NCBI GenBank assembly: GCA_020062665.1
Contig: JAGUVW010000013.1
Coordinates: 186,001 to 250,000, forward strand
DNA length: 64,000 nucleotides
Reading direction: 5' to 3'
Source of the DNA: Pseudomonadales bacterium
GTDB taxonomy: Bacteria > Pseudomonadota > Gammaproteobacteria > Pseudomonadales > Ketobacteraceae
The translations under genes and the position numbers were made by a program. This document shows positions 1-8,453 of this stretch, in pieces (position 1 is the stretch's first letter; each line of letters starts with the position of its first letter). The notes below the pieces were generated by a model that saw only the letters and a list, made by a program, of their open reading frames with translations, was not told the origin of the DNA and made no database searches.

Positions 1-371
1 CCGGCAAGAAGCTGGTGCTGAATATCTTCCCCAGCATCGATACCCCCACCTGCGCCACCTCGGTGCGCAAGTTCAACCAGCAGGCCGGTGACATGCCCAA
101 TACCCAGGTGCTGTGCGTGTCGGCAGATCTGCCATTTGCGCTCAGCCGCTTCTGCGGTGCCGAAGGTATCCAGAACGTGGCCACCGCCTCTACTTTCCGC
201 AGCCCGGAATTCGGCAAGGATTACGGCCTGACCATCACCACCGGCCCGCTCAAGGGTCTGCTGGCCCGCGCCGTGGTGGTGATCGACGAAAAAGGCAAGG
301 TGCTACACACCCAACTGGTGAGCGAAATCGCCAACGAGCCGGATTACGCCGCCGCCCTGGCTGTGCTGTAA
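1..371 (+). CDS. tpx: Thiol peroxidase (Tpx), 3' part
   Basis: The reading frame is open from the first bases of the window, so the N-terminus lies outside; about 122 codons remain. Tpx is a 2-Cys peroxiredoxin that reduces H2O2 and alkyl hydroperoxides using thioredoxin. The fragment carries the peroxidatic cysteine in [15 protein letters not shown] and the resolving cysteine in [17 protein letters not shown], the two diagnostic Tpx blocks, followed by the usual C-terminal beta segment ([13 protein letters not shown]). It ends just before a strong rho-independent terminator, so it is the last gene of its transcript. Seen directly: motifs and stop codon. Known: enzyme class. The start codon cannot be determined. 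Confidence 0.95.
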   Translation, partial: GKKLVLNIFPSIDTPTCATSVRKFNQQAGDMPNTQVLCVSADLPFALSRFCGAEGIQNVATASTFRSPEFGKDYGLTITTGPLKGLLARAVVVIDEKGKVLHTQLVSEIANEPDYAAALAVL

Positions 372-400
372 TCCTCCGCCGCAAGCACACAAGCACACAA

Positions 401-432
401 AAAAAGGGCGCTCCGATCAGGGCGCCCTTTTT
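401..432. terminator. Bidirectional intrinsic terminator between tpx and the antiporter gene
   Basis: An 11-bp perfect stem (401-411 pairing with 422-432) with a 10-nt loop has an A-run on its left side and a T-run on its right side. It can therefore act on both strands, for tpx (rightward) and for the convergent antiporter gene (leftward). Confidence 0.9.
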
Positions 433-455
433 GTTTGACTGCATTCCAGCGCAGG

Positions 456-1538
456 TCACTGCGCCAGCGCGCGACTGCGATGGAATCGCACCGCCAACAC
501 CACCAGCGTGATGGCCGTCAACGGAATCACAAACAGCAGCATCGACTGCGAGAACGTCGGCAACAGCGGATGCTGCATCGCACTCAGCACCAGGAATGTG
601 GTGTAAGCGATGTAATAGAACAGGAACAACGCGCCGTTCCAGCGGGAAATCAGGTAACCGGTGAAGAAAATCGGCAGACAGGCCAGCGCCACACCGATCA
701 TCACCGGAATATCAAACTGCAGCGCGACTTCCGGCACCGTAATGCCCGCTGGCGACACCATGCTGGACATACCCAGCACCGACAGCAGGTTGAAAATATT
801 GCTGCCCACCACATTGCCCACCGCGATATCACGCTCGCCGCGGATGGCTGCAATCACCGAGGTCGCCACCTCCGGCAACGAAGTACCCGCCGCCACGATG
901 GTCAACCCGATCACCAGCTCGCTCACACCGAAATGCTGGGCGATCTGCACCGCACCATCCACCAGCCAGTCCGAGCCCACCACCAGCAGCGCCAGCCCCA
1001 CCAGAATGTACGCCAGATTCAGCACCATCTGGCCACCGCCTTTCTTCACTGCACCGAATTCCTGTTCATATTCTGCCTGCACGGCCGCACTGCTTTCCTT
1101 GCGGCTCTGCATGATCAGAAACACGGTGTACGCCACCACAGCCGAAAACAGGAAGATACCGTCGATCCGCCCAATGACCCCATCCATGCCCATCAGCAAC
1201 ACCGCGAACGAAGCGGCGATCATCAGCGGCACATCCAGTCGCACCAGTTGCTGCGCCACGATCAGCGGCGCGATCAATGCCGACAGACCCAGAATGAACA
1301 GCACGTTGAAGATATTGCTGCCCACCACGTTACCCAGCGCCAGATCCGCCTTGCCCGACCAGGCCGCACCCACGCTCACTGCCAGTTCCGGCGCACTGGT
1401 GCCGAACGCCACGATGGTCAACCCGATCACCAGGGGTGAAATACCCACCGCCGCCGCCAGGCGCGACGCACCTTTCACCAACACATCTGCACCCACCACC
1501 AGCAATACCAGGCCAGCTACCAGCAACACCAACGTCAT
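456..1538 (-). CDS. Calcium/sodium (CaCA family) antiporter, YrbG-like
   Basis: About 360 aa of an almost entirely hydrophobic protein with roughly ten membrane segments. Two internally homologous alpha repeats carry the CaCA ion-binding signatures, AFGTSAPELAVSV in the first half and AAGTSLPEVATSV in the second, each followed by an NVVGSNIFN block. These are the hallmark of the inner-membrane K+-independent Ca2+/Na+ exchanger group that includes YrbG. The ATG at 1538 (MTLVLLVAG) is chosen over the longer frame to 1616 because the extra 26 residues are not membrane-like and a purine-rich AGAGAG precedes 1538. It converges on tpx and shares its terminator. The transported ion is inferred from the family. 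Confidence 0.9.
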   Translation of the reverse strand: MTLVLLVAGLVLLVVGADVLVKGASRLAAAVGISPLVIGLTIVAFGTSAPELAVSVGAAWSGKADLALGNVVGSNIFNVLFILGLSALIAPLIVAQQLVRLDVPLMIAASFAVLLMGMDGVIGRIDGIFLFSAVVAYTVFLIMQSRKESSAAVQAEYEQEFGAVKKGGGQMVLNLAYILVGLALLVVGSDWLVDGAVQIAQHFGVSELVIGLTIVAAGTSLPEVATSVIAAIRGERDIAVGNVVGSNIFNLLSVLGMSSMVSPAGITVPEVALQFDIPVMIGVALACLPIFFTGYLISRWNGALFLFYYIAYTTFLVLSAMQHPLLPTFSQSMLLFVIPLTAITLVVLAVRFHRSRALAQ

Positions 1539-1758
1539 AGGGGACACTCTCTTGAAGCAAACCGTCAGAAGGGAAGGACAGAAACGTCCGTGCGCGGATT
1601 CTAAACCAGGCACCACACGCAGCTAGCAATGCGGGCAAAAAAATCCGCGGAAAATCATCAATGCCCATGACCGATGCAGGGGTTTCACGCCGGGCAGATC
1701 CAACGCCATGCACTATGCTTAAAAGAGGTCATGCACGCACCCGCGACGGGGAACCCTC

Positions 1759-2121
1759 ATGCAATACAAAGAAATCCTGGAAGAAGCCGAAAGCCTGCGC
1801 CGCCAGGCCCGCAAGTCGGTCAGCAAGTTTCAGACGGAAATGGATTCCAAGGTGGGACTGGTGGAAGCCATGCGCAACTATGGCGAAAGTGCGCTCTATG
1901 GCCGCATCATGCTGGAGCACCTGGAACCCATCTTCAAGGCGCTGGAAAGCGAGGATCAGGCCCAGGCCGAACGCTCGGTAACCCAGTATCTGGCTGAGCG
2001 GACGGAGTTCCTCACCGGGATGAAACCCTGGGTGCCAGGCTCCACGGACATCATCAGCAACATGCTCAACCTGGTGACGGCCAACGTGCTGGCGGATCTG
2101 ATCGAGTCCTTCAAGGACTGA
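1759..2121 (+). CDS. Conserved-looking helical protein of unknown function
   Basis: A 120-aa soluble protein that I do not recognise. It is highly charged and almost wholly alpha-helical by composition (heptad-like EEAESLRRQARKS at residues 6-18), with no Cys, signal peptide or membrane segment. A GGGGA ribosome site sits about 9 nt before the ATG. Codon use and GC-rich third positions match the surrounding genes, which supports real coding. It is a single-gene unit between the antiporter promoter region and a hairpin at 2177-2209. No function is proposed. Confidence 0.7.
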   Translation: MQYKEILEEAESLRRQARKSVSKFQTEMDSKVGLVEAMRNYGESALYGRIMLEHLEPIFKALESEDQAQAERSVTQYLAERTEFLTGMKPWVPGSTDIISNMLNLVTANVLADLIESFKD

Positions 2122-2176
2122 CCCCGCCCCAAAAACCAAGCCCCATAAGATATACAGACAGATCACACGCAAAGAA

Positions 2177-2209
2177 AAGCCCGCTTTCTCGAAACGAAAA
2201 AGCGGGCTT
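2177..2209. terminator. Hairpin terminator between convergent small genes
   Basis: An 11-bp perfect stem (2177-2187 with 2199-2209). On the minus strand it is followed by a T-rich tract, so it best terminates the leftward small gene ending at 2254. It may also stop the rightward gene ending at 2121. Confidence 0.75.
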
Positions 2210-2253
2210 ACAGGAATTGGGTCATTTTTTGTTTGAGTACCAATAGGTTGGGT

Positions 2254-2433
2254 TTAACGATCGAGCGCATCCATCAGATTCGCCCGCTCTTCTGGAGTGA
2301 CCTCTTCCACCTCAATGGTGGCGCGGTATTCCGCCGATTCCACTCCGCGCTGTTTCAGATCAAATTCTGAACCAACACCCACACCTACGATGTTTACCAG
2401 GCCGAGAACGGCCATTATCACTACCAGTTGCAT
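2254..2433 (-). CDS. Small single-pass membrane protein, 59 aa
   Basis: A short reading frame starting ATG at 2433 and ending TAA at 2254-2256. The first 21 residues (MQLVVIMAVLGLVNIVGVGVG) form one hydrophobic segment. A charged tail follows, with SEFDLKQRG and, near the C-terminus, EVEEVTPEERANLMDALDR. An AAGGG ribosome site lies about 9 nt upstream and a terminator hairpin with a minus-strand T-tract lies about 45 nt downstream, giving a complete small transcription unit. I do not recognise the family; the layout (N-terminal membrane anchor, acidic cytoplasmic or periplasmic tail) is typical of small regulatory membrane proteins, but that is inference. Confidence 0.65.
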   Translation of the reverse strand: MQLVVIMAVLGLVNIVGVGVGSEFDLKQRGVESAEYRATIEVEEVTPEERANLMDALDR

Positions 2434-2681
2434 GACACCACCCTTCCACTTTCGACAATTACTACTTCAAAGTCGTAAGCGCACCACTCTCACCATCGAA
2501 CCAGCGGGGGTAGTCGGCCTGTATGACCCAAAACGGTCATCAGAGCCGTTATTATCGCGCAAAGTATATGCTGTTAACCTGATTAATGCACCTCCCTGGG
2601 CAATTTTGTTTACTACCTGCGCAGGGCTTTTGACTTGATCAATGTTTCAGGAAACACTACGGGGCTGACACCAGAATAAGA

Positions 2682-5297
2682 ATGACCGGCATGTTGCTGA
2701 AAACCAAGCTGTTCGCGCCGCCGCTGCGGCAGAATGCCATCCTCCGCACCCGTTTGCTGGAACGTCTGGGCACTCCTGCTCCACGTCAGTTCACCCTGAT
2801 TCACGCCCCCGCCGGCTACGGCAAGACCACCCTGGCACTGCAGTGGCTGCAGGCCATCGGCCAGCCCCATGCCTGGCTGTCGCTGGATGCCCAGGACAAT
2901 GATCCCCTGCGCTTCTGGCGCTATGTGGCCGGAACCCTGCAGGGTAGCAGCGGGCCGGTGGCCGATTCCGATCCCGAGGCCTGGGTGGTGAACATCGTCA
3001 ACCAGTGGGCGGCGCGGGAGCAGGATACCCCCACAGTGCTGGTGCTGGATGATTTCCACGTGATCCAGGATCCAACGCTACTGAACACGGTGAACTGGTT
3101 TCTGGATAACCTGCCCCCGTCGCTGCATGTGCTGATGACCGCGCGGGTGCTGCCGTCGCTGCATATTCCCCTGCGCCGGGTGCGCAATACCATCAGCGAG
3201 ATTCGCGCCGATGACCTGAGCTTCGGCCGCGCCGAATCCCAGCGTTTCTTCCAGGACACCCTTAAGCTGGCGCTGAACGCCAATCTGCTCGACACCCTGC
3301 AGGCCAAGACCGAAGGCTGGGCCGCCGCGCTCCAGCTGGCGGGCCTCACCCTGAAGCAGCAGCCCCGCCACGCGCCGGACTGGCTGGAGCAGGAATCCTC
3401 CACTCTGCTGGTGGATTACCTGGCGGAGGAAGTGCTGGCGAATCTGCCGGAAACCACCCGCCGCTTCATGCTGGGGGTTGCCACCGTGCGACGCTTCAAT
3501 CTGGCGCTGTGCCAGGCGCTCAATCCGGGTCAGCCGGCCGACGATATCCAGGCGCTGCTGGACGCCCTGCGGGAAGACAACCTGTTCCTGATTCCCCTCG
3601 ACGACCATGGCCAGTGGTTCCGCTTTCACGACCTGTTCCGGGAAAACCTGCTCAACATTGCCCGCCAGCAGGCGCCCGATACCTGGGTGGAATGGCATCG
3701 CCAGGCGGCGCACTGGTTCGCGCAGGAACAGGATCGGGAAGAAGCGATCCACTGCCTGCTGTGCGGCGAACTCTGGCACGAGGCGGCAGCGCTGATCGAA
3801 CAGCTGGGCGTGACCCGCATGCTGGCAGGCCAGAACGAGTCGCTCAACTGGTGGCTCAGCCGCCTGCCTGCCGACATCCTGCTGCAGCGACCCAAGCTGG
3901 CCCTGATCAAAGCCTGGACCCTGTTCTGCACGGAACGGGTGATCGAGGCGGAACCCTACCTGGATCAGGCCGACCACCTGCTGGCGCCGGAGCATCCCGA
4001 CAACCAGCCGTTGCGCACCCAGATCGCAATTTTCCGCAGCCAGCTGGCGCGGGTGCGGGGCGACGAGGATCTGGCCCGGCAATGGTCGGAACAGGCGCGC
4101 ACACTGACGGCCGCCAGTGGCGATGCCCTCAATGCCGTGGCCCGGTTCGCTCTGGGGATGGCCCTGTATCAGGACGGCAACCACACCGCCGCCGGCGAGA
4201 TGCTGTCACTGGCACTGGCCAGCGCCCGGCGGGAGCACAACCACTTCTGCGCACTGTCCAGCTCCGACATGATGGCCCATGTCTATTTTCAGCAGGGACA
4301 TACCGGGAAGGCGCTGCAGGTGCTGGACGAAACCCGCACCTGGCTGCTGACAGAAGGGCTCGACCCCCGCTACGTGGGCGGCTGGCAGAACACGGTTTAC
4401 CTGCACATTTATTACGAAACCAACCGCCTGGACGCAGCGCGTGCCGCGCTGCCGGCCCTGCTGGCCTTTCGGGATCAGGGCGCCGAAGCCGCCTATTCCG
4501 CCATGATCTCCATCCTGCAATCCATGCTGGAAGCGGCCGAAGGACGTTTCATGGACGCCATCAAGACGCTGGACGTGGCCGAGCCCATCATGGACAAGGA
4601 TCGCTCCCAGTGGTCGCAAATGGGGCCCAGCGTCGGCATGTTGCGCACGCTGTATCTGCTGCAGTCCGGCCAGACGGCTTCGGCCCTGCGCTGGGCGGCC
4701 GAGAAAGAACCCTCATTGATTCGCCAGTTCGGCTTCCGCAAGGAAGAAGACCGCATCGTGCTGGCCCGCTGCATGGCGCTGCAGAATCGCCACCGCGAAG
4801 CCGTCGACCTGCTCACCCGCATCGAAGCCGATACCGCCAGCCATGGCCGCGTGATCAATCAGGTGCGCGCCAAGATCGCCCTCGCACTGGTGCTGGCACA
4901 GGACGACACCACTAACGCATTGCGTCATCTGCACCAAGCGCTGCAACTGGCGGAAGAACCCGGCTTTCGCCGCATGTTTCTGGATGAAGGCGCCGCGCTG
5001 GTGCCACTGCTGCGCCAGCTGGAAGCGGCCGGCCAGCACGGCTGGTGGCAACGCATGCTGCCAGCGCCGGATGCCAGCGCCGGCGACAGTGGCGGCCTGA
5101 TCGAACCGCTCACCAGTCGCGAGCTCGAAGTACTGGACATGATTGCCCAGGGCCATCGCAACCAGTCCATCGCCGACACCCTGCACATCGCCATCACCAC
5201 CACCAAGGCTCACATCCGCAACATCTACGAGAAAATGGCGGTGAACAGCCGCACCCAGGCCGTGGCCCGCGCCCGCGAGCTGGGCCTGCTCAAATAG
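2682..5297 (+). CDS. MalT-type (LAL) LuxR-family transcriptional regulator
   Basis: An 871-aa ATP-dependent activator of the STAND/MalT class. The N-terminal NTPase has Walker A HAPAGYGKTT (about residues 40-49) and Walker B TVLVLDDFH (about 116-124). A long TPR-like helical sensor region follows, then a C-terminal LuxR helix-turn-helix starting at LTSRELEVLDMIAQG with the recognition helix near TTTKAHIRNIYEKM. Such proteins bind an inducer plus ATP, oligomerise and activate promoters. A second ATG at 2691 (MLLKTKLFAPPL) matches the usual MalT-family start and is equally plausible. It ends 12 bp from the convergent START-domain gene, so it borders the steroid cluster; whether it controls it is unknown. 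Confidence 0.93.
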   Translation: MTGMLLKTKLFAPPLRQNAILRTRLLERLGTPAPRQFTLIHAPAGYGKTTLALQWLQAIGQPHAWLSLDAQDNDPLRFWRYVAGTLQGSSGPVADSDPEAWVVNIVNQWAAREQDTPTVLVLDDFHVIQDPTLLNTVNWFLDNLPPSLHVLMTARVLPSLHIPLRRVRNTISEIRADDLSFGRAESQRFFQDTLKLALNANLLDTLQAKTEGWAAALQLAGLTLKQQPRHAPDWLEQESSTLLVDYLAEEVLANLPETTRRFMLGVATVRRFNLALCQALNPGQPADDIQALLDALREDNLFLIPLDDHGQWFRFHDLFRENLLNIARQQAPDTWVEWHRQAAHWFAQEQDREEAIHCLLCGELWHEAAALIEQLGVTRMLAGQNESLNWWLSRLPADILLQRPKLALIKAWTLFCTERVIEAEPYLDQADHLLAPEHPDNQPLRTQIAIFRSQLARVRGDEDLARQWSEQARTLTAASGDALNAVARFALGMALYQDGNHTAAGEMLSLALASARREHNHFCALSSSDMMAHVYFQQGHTGKALQVLDETRTWLLTEGLDPRYVGGWQNTVYLHIYYETNRLDAARAALPALLAFRDQGAEAAYSAMISILQSMLEAAEGRFMDAIKTLDVAEPIMDKDRSQWSQMGPSVGMLRTLYLLQSGQTASALRWAAEKEPSLIRQFGFRKEEDRIVLARCMALQNRHREAVDLLTRIEADTASHGRVINQVRAKIALALVLAQDDTTNALRHLHQALQLAEEPGFRRMFLDEGAALVPLLRQLEAAGQHGWWQRMLPAPDASAGDSGGLIEPLTSRELEVLDMIAQGHRNQSIADTLHIAITTTKAHIRNIYEKMAVNSRTQAVARARELGLLK

Positions 5298-5308
5298 TTT
5301 TGGATGCT

Positions 5309-5920
5309 TCAGAGATAGAGTGGATCGATTTCGCGAATCCAGCTTCTGGCTTGCTGGTAGCGGGGATCGCGCACCATCCGATGCATGGACTTGATGGAAT
5401 TGTAGGGCACGTCGAGCGCGAAGCGATTCACCAGCCAGGCCGGCAGTTTGCCGCCGGGGTCCACCATCACTTCGTATTCCACCCGGGTCTTGCCATCCTG
5501 CAGCGGTGCAAAGCACCAACTGCCCTTCACGTTCTGCACCCGCTCGTGCGTCTTCTGCGGCGGCACCACACCTTCGACGCTGGCAAAGTCGATGATCACT
5601 GTGCCGTCGTCGAGCTGACGAATGTCGGAGCGCACCACCGAATCCCGATCCTTCACCGGCCAGGGCGACGGCACCAGCGTATGCGTGATGTAGTAATCAT
5701 CGGCCTCGCGCACGATGCTGCTGGATTTCACACCGTCCATCCACTTGGGAATCTGCGCCGCATCCCGCTGCAGTGCCACCAGCGCATTCAGCGATGCCTT
5801 GATCACGGTTTCCACCCGACAGACCTGCAGGCCCGTCGCTTTATCGATATGACTGTAGGCCATCGCCTGCTCGTCATTGCGCTGCAATTCCCAGGCGGCT
5901 CCATTTGCTCCGATAGGCAC
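5309..5920 (-). CDS. START/SRPBCC lipid-binding domain protein
   Basis: A 203-aa soluble protein matching the START (StAR-related lipid transfer) fold: the central blocks IPKWMDGVKSSSIVREAD, PWPVKDRDSV and GSWCFAPLQDGKTRVEYEV are characteristic. The start is GTG at 5920, preceded by a textbook AAGGAG 8 nt upstream; the internal ATG at 5863 has no such site. START domains bind single lipid or sterol molecules in a hydrophobic pocket. It is the last gene of the leftward kshA / membrane protein / 5-alpha-reductase group, which supports a role in binding or delivering a steroid inside the cell. That role is inference; no enzymatic motif is visible. Confidence 0.85.
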   Translation of the reverse strand: MPIGANGAAWELQRNDEQAMAYSHIDKATGLQVCRVETVIKASLNALVALQRDAAQIPKWMDGVKSSSIVREADDYYITHTLVPSPWPVKDRDSVVRSDIRQLDDGTVIIDFASVEGVVPPQKTHERVQNVKGSWCFAPLQDGKTRVEYEVMVDPGGKLPAWLVNRFALDVPYNSIKSMHRMVRDPRYQQARSWIREIDPLYL

Positions 5921-5957
5921 GTTGACTACTCCTTTTCAGTTTTCCAGCGGACAATCC

Positions 5958-6719
5958 CTACAGCAGCCACGGAAAGATGGCCTTGCGATCGGCCGGATAG
6001 TCGGCGAATTTTTCCCGATACCAGCGATGGTTCGTCAACGCCCTCGGCACCAGATTCGCCATGGTGAACAGCACAAATGACAGGCCTGCCAGCGACCAGC
6101 ACGCCAGCGCGAATCCGCACCAGGTCAGCACTTCCCCAAAATAATTCGGCATGGACACGCGGTTGAACACGAAGCCGCGGGGAATCTGGTAATCCGCACT
6201 GGACGCCCGCAACGCGCGCAGCATCGCATCGGATTTCTTGTTGATGTAGTAGCCGGTGGCGAACAGCATCACGCCGAGGATGAAGCGCGGATCCTGCAGC
6301 CACTCGTTGGTCAGATGGGTGCCATAGGTCGACACAAACGCACCGTTCAGGTAGCCGTTGATGCCGCAGTAGGTGGATCCCATCAGAATCACCAGCAGCG
6401 GTTCCTGACTGCCGGGCTTCACCTTGATCTGGAACGGATAGATGAAGGAGCGATGCACGTAATGCAGCTGCCACATGAACAGCAGGATCAGCGCCACGGC
6501 ACTGCCGGAATTGGGGCCTGTGAAAAAGAACCAGAAGAACAGCAGCGACGCCGGCGCCTCCATCACGATCCAGCCCAGACGGGTGGGAATTTTCGGGCCC
6601 CAGCCTTCGCGCTTGTGACGGCCATAGGGCGCATCGATTTTCAGCAACACCAGCGCCGTCAGCGCCGCGCTGACAAAAATGGCGATCAGCAAACTGTCGT
6701 ACAGCGTATTACCGGTCAT
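5958..6719 (-). CDS. Steroid 5-alpha-reductase family membrane enzyme
   Basis: 253 aa with about six membrane segments. The C-terminal third carries the steroid 5-alpha-reductase signature: MPNYFGEVLTWCGFALACWS, then NLVPRALTNHRWYREKFADYP and KAIFPWLL at the extreme C-terminus, where the NADPH-binding residues lie in this family. Length matches SRD5A1-like enzymes (about 250-260). Members reduce the delta-4 double bond of 3-keto steroids, or other enone lipids, with NADPH. An AAGG ribosome site precedes the ATG. Its position between kshA and a START protein strongly suggests a steroid substrate. The reverse (4-dehydrogenation) sense or a non-steroid enone substrate cannot be excluded. Confidence 0.9.
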   Translation of the reverse strand: MTGNTLYDSLLIAIFVSAALTALVLLKIDAPYGRHKREGWGPKIPTRLGWIVMEAPASLLFFWFFFTGPNSGSAVALILLFMWQLHYVHRSFIYPFQIKVKPGSQEPLLVILMGSTYCGINGYLNGAFVSTYGTHLTNEWLQDPRFILGVMLFATGYYINKKSDAMLRALRASSADYQIPRGFVFNRVSMPNYFGEVLTWCGFALACWSLAGLSFVLFTMANLVPRALTNHRWYREKFADYPADRKAIFPWLL

Positions 6720-6731
6720 GACGGATTACCT

Positions 6732-7124
6732 TCAGGCGGATTTGAACAAGGCCCATGCCAGCAACGCGAACACCGCGCACTCCACCGCCGGCAAGGCAAT
6801 CATCTGAGAAAAAGGCCCGTGAGGAAACAACACAGTGCCCAGGCGCATCAACGCCAGCAGGGCAAAACCTGCAGCGCTGGCGCTGAACACCTGGGCGCGC
6901 GACAGCGCATCCGCCCTGATGCCGCGCAGCATGATACCCCAGGCGACAAAGGCGCAACCGGCCGTGGCCAGCGCGTACAGAATCATGCCGGGATCAGAAC
7001 GATCACCCTGCATGAAGCGCTCAGGCATGGGCAGATACGCCCAATAACCGACAAACAGCGCGATCCCCAAACCGATGATGATCCAGCCCAGCAAACGGGG
7101 CCATCTGGATTGCTTGCCACTCAC
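6732..7124 (-). CDS. Four-helix membrane protein of unknown function
   Basis: About 131 aa with four predicted membrane helices (GWIIIGLGIALFVGYWAYL, ILYALATAGCAFVAWGIML, GFALLALMRLGTVLF, VECAVFALLAWALF). The GTG at 7124 is preferred over an ATG at 7208: the longer version would translate through a 12-bp hairpin and lacks a ribosome site, whereas GGGGAG lies 11 nt before 7124. Only 12 bp separate it from the 5-alpha-reductase gene, so the two are probably co-translated and may interact. The family is not recognised; DoxX- or DUF4345-like four-helix proteins look similar. Confidence 0.7.
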   Translation of the reverse strand: MSGKQSRWPRLLGWIIIGLGIALFVGYWAYLPMPERFMQGDRSDPGMILYALATAGCAFVAWGIMLRGIRADALSRAQVFSASAAGFALLALMRLGTVLFPHGPFSQMIALPAVECAVFALLAWALFKSA

Positions 7125-7173
7125 GACTCTGCGCTCCCCAACGCACGAATGGTCTGAATTTTTTCTACTGCTG

Positions 7174-7204
7174 GCAGGCGATGGGCAGTACACCCATCGC
7201 CTGC
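7174..7204. other. Perfect 12-bp hairpin after kshA
   Basis: Positions 7174-7185 pair exactly with 7193-7204 around a 7-nt loop, immediately downstream of the kshA stop codon. In the leftward reading there is no T-tract after the stem, so it is more likely an mRNA-stabilising or rho-assisted element than an intrinsic terminator. It may set a higher level of kshA than of the downstream membrane genes. Confidence 0.7.
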
Positions 7205-7210
7205 GCAAGC

Positions 7211-8314
7211 TCAGGCTTCCGCGACGGCTTTTTCCTGCAGTTTCGTCACGGGCGCTGCTGACAGTTTTTGCGGAGGAATGGGATTGAAGGCTTCAGTTTC
7301 GTAAATTTTTTCTTCATCCCACACTTTTGGTACGTCGGCGGCGTTCACATAGAACTGGTTGTACCACTGGCGCAGGCGATGAATCGGGCCATCGCCATCG
7401 CACAACACCGGATTGTCGACACGCACCTTGGTGTGCCAGAACTGCACGTCTTCGAAGAATGCCTGCTGGGTGAGCTCGACGTAGCCTTTCACCATCGCAG
7501 CGGAATCGGCCTTGCTCATGCCGGGGAACAGTTTCACCATCACGCCAAAGCGCAGGTCGAAACTTTCCAGCGATGTGGGCACGTGAGACACCAGCAACTT
7601 GGATTCCACCGGAATGCCGTTCATCTCGCCGGACATTTCCGTGATCATGTAGGCAGGCCCGTAATAAGTGGCGCGGGTTTTCAGAATGGAATCACCGGCC
7701 AGACGCGGGCTCTTGCCTTCCATTTCCTGCACGCAAACGTGCTTGTGGAAAACGTTGCGGAATTTCAGCGCGGCCGACGCATGCACGGGGCCGAAATGAG
7801 CCTTGTCCGCCATGTTGTCCACCAGCTCGCGGCAGTTGGTGTGAATCGGGATCAGCACCACTTCCCAGTCGGACCACTCACCGGTGCCGTGTTCCTTGAT
7901 CACCGGCGGCAGCTGATCCTCGCGCGGCGCATTGTCTTCAGGATCGTGGTACACAAAAGCCAAGCCGTTCCGCTCCAGCGTCGGCCAGGATTTGATGCAG
8001 GCCTTGGCAGGAATTTTTTTCGCGTAGGGAATGTCGTCGCATACGCCGTCACTGCCCCAGCGCCAGGCGTGCATGGAACAGCGCAGGGAATTGCCTTCCA
8101 CATAACCTTGCGCGAGGTCAGCGCCCATGTGCGGGCAGTAGCCATCCAGGATGATCAGCTGATCATCCTCACCACGAAACGCCACCAGGCTGGTGCCGAA
8201 ATATTTCAGACCCACCGGCGTGCGACCGAAATCGCTGGCCTTGCCCAGGCAATGCCAGCCGCGGGCGTAGCGCTCTTCGACCGGCGCTGCTTCGATCTTG
8301 GCATATTTGCTCAT
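7211..8314 (-). CDS. kshA: 3-ketosteroid 9-alpha-hydroxylase, oxygenase component (KshA)
   Basis: 367 aa Rieske non-heme iron oxygenase. The N-terminal Rieske site has Cys60/His62 in YCPHMGADL and Cys79/His82 in CSMHAWRW. The catalytic iron site is in LVDNMADKAHFGPVHA (His about 173 and 178, with a downstream Asp). KshA hydroxylates C9 of 1,4-diene-3-keto steroids such as ADD, so that ring B opens spontaneously to a 9,10-secosteroid. The ATG at 8314 is chosen because GAGAGGG lies 7 nt upstream; the in-frame GTG at 8320 is too close to that site. The gene heads a leftward operon and diverges from ksi, with a candidate operator at 8391-8411 between them. A KshB-type reductase is not seen in the window. 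Family assignment is strong; substrate range is inferred. Confidence 0.93.
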   Translation of the reverse strand: MSKYAKIEAAPVEERYARGWHCLGKASDFGRTPVGLKYFGTSLVAFRGEDDQLIILDGYCPHMGADLAQGYVEGNSLRCSMHAWRWGSDGVCDDIPYAKKIPAKACIKSWPTLERNGLAFVYHDPEDNAPREDQLPPVIKEHGTGEWSDWEVVLIPIHTNCRELVDNMADKAHFGPVHASAALKFRNVFHKHVCVQEMEGKSPRLAGDSILKTRATYYGPAYMITEMSGEMNGIPVESKLLVSHVPTSLESFDLRFGVMVKLFPGMSKADSAAMVKGYVELTQQAFFEDVQFWHTKVRVDNPVLCDGDGPIHRLRQWYNQFYVNAADVPKVWDEEKIYETEAFNPIPPQKLSAAPVTKLQEKAVAEA

Positions 8315-8390
8315 GCTCACACCCTCTCTTCCCGTGTGTTGTACTTGTTATGCGCTGTCGCAGGCCCATACGCTAGCAAGGGCCTTGTTA

Positions 8391-8411
8391 TTATGCAATG
8401 ATAATGCAAAA
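8391..8411. promoter_or_regulatory. Candidate operator A (TGCA-N7-TGCA) in the kshA/ksi divergent promoter
   Basis: Core TGCAATGATAATGCA at 8394-8408, flanked by TTA on the left and AAA on the right. The same TGCA-N7-TGCA core with TTA/AA flanks recurs at 12930-12950 and 61812-61832, each time between divergent steroid genes. The near-palindromic form fits a dimeric repressor. Binding protein unknown. Confidence 0.7.
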
Positions 8412-8453
8412 ATATATCACAAATAACAAGTCCACGGAATTCCGGGGGTTAGC

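Noticed and set aside
435-1439. Long plus-strand open frames antisense to the antiporter gene
   Set aside because: Arg/His/Gln-rich translation typical of a mirror frame of a GC-rich gene; the minus-strand frame has clear CaCA motifs.
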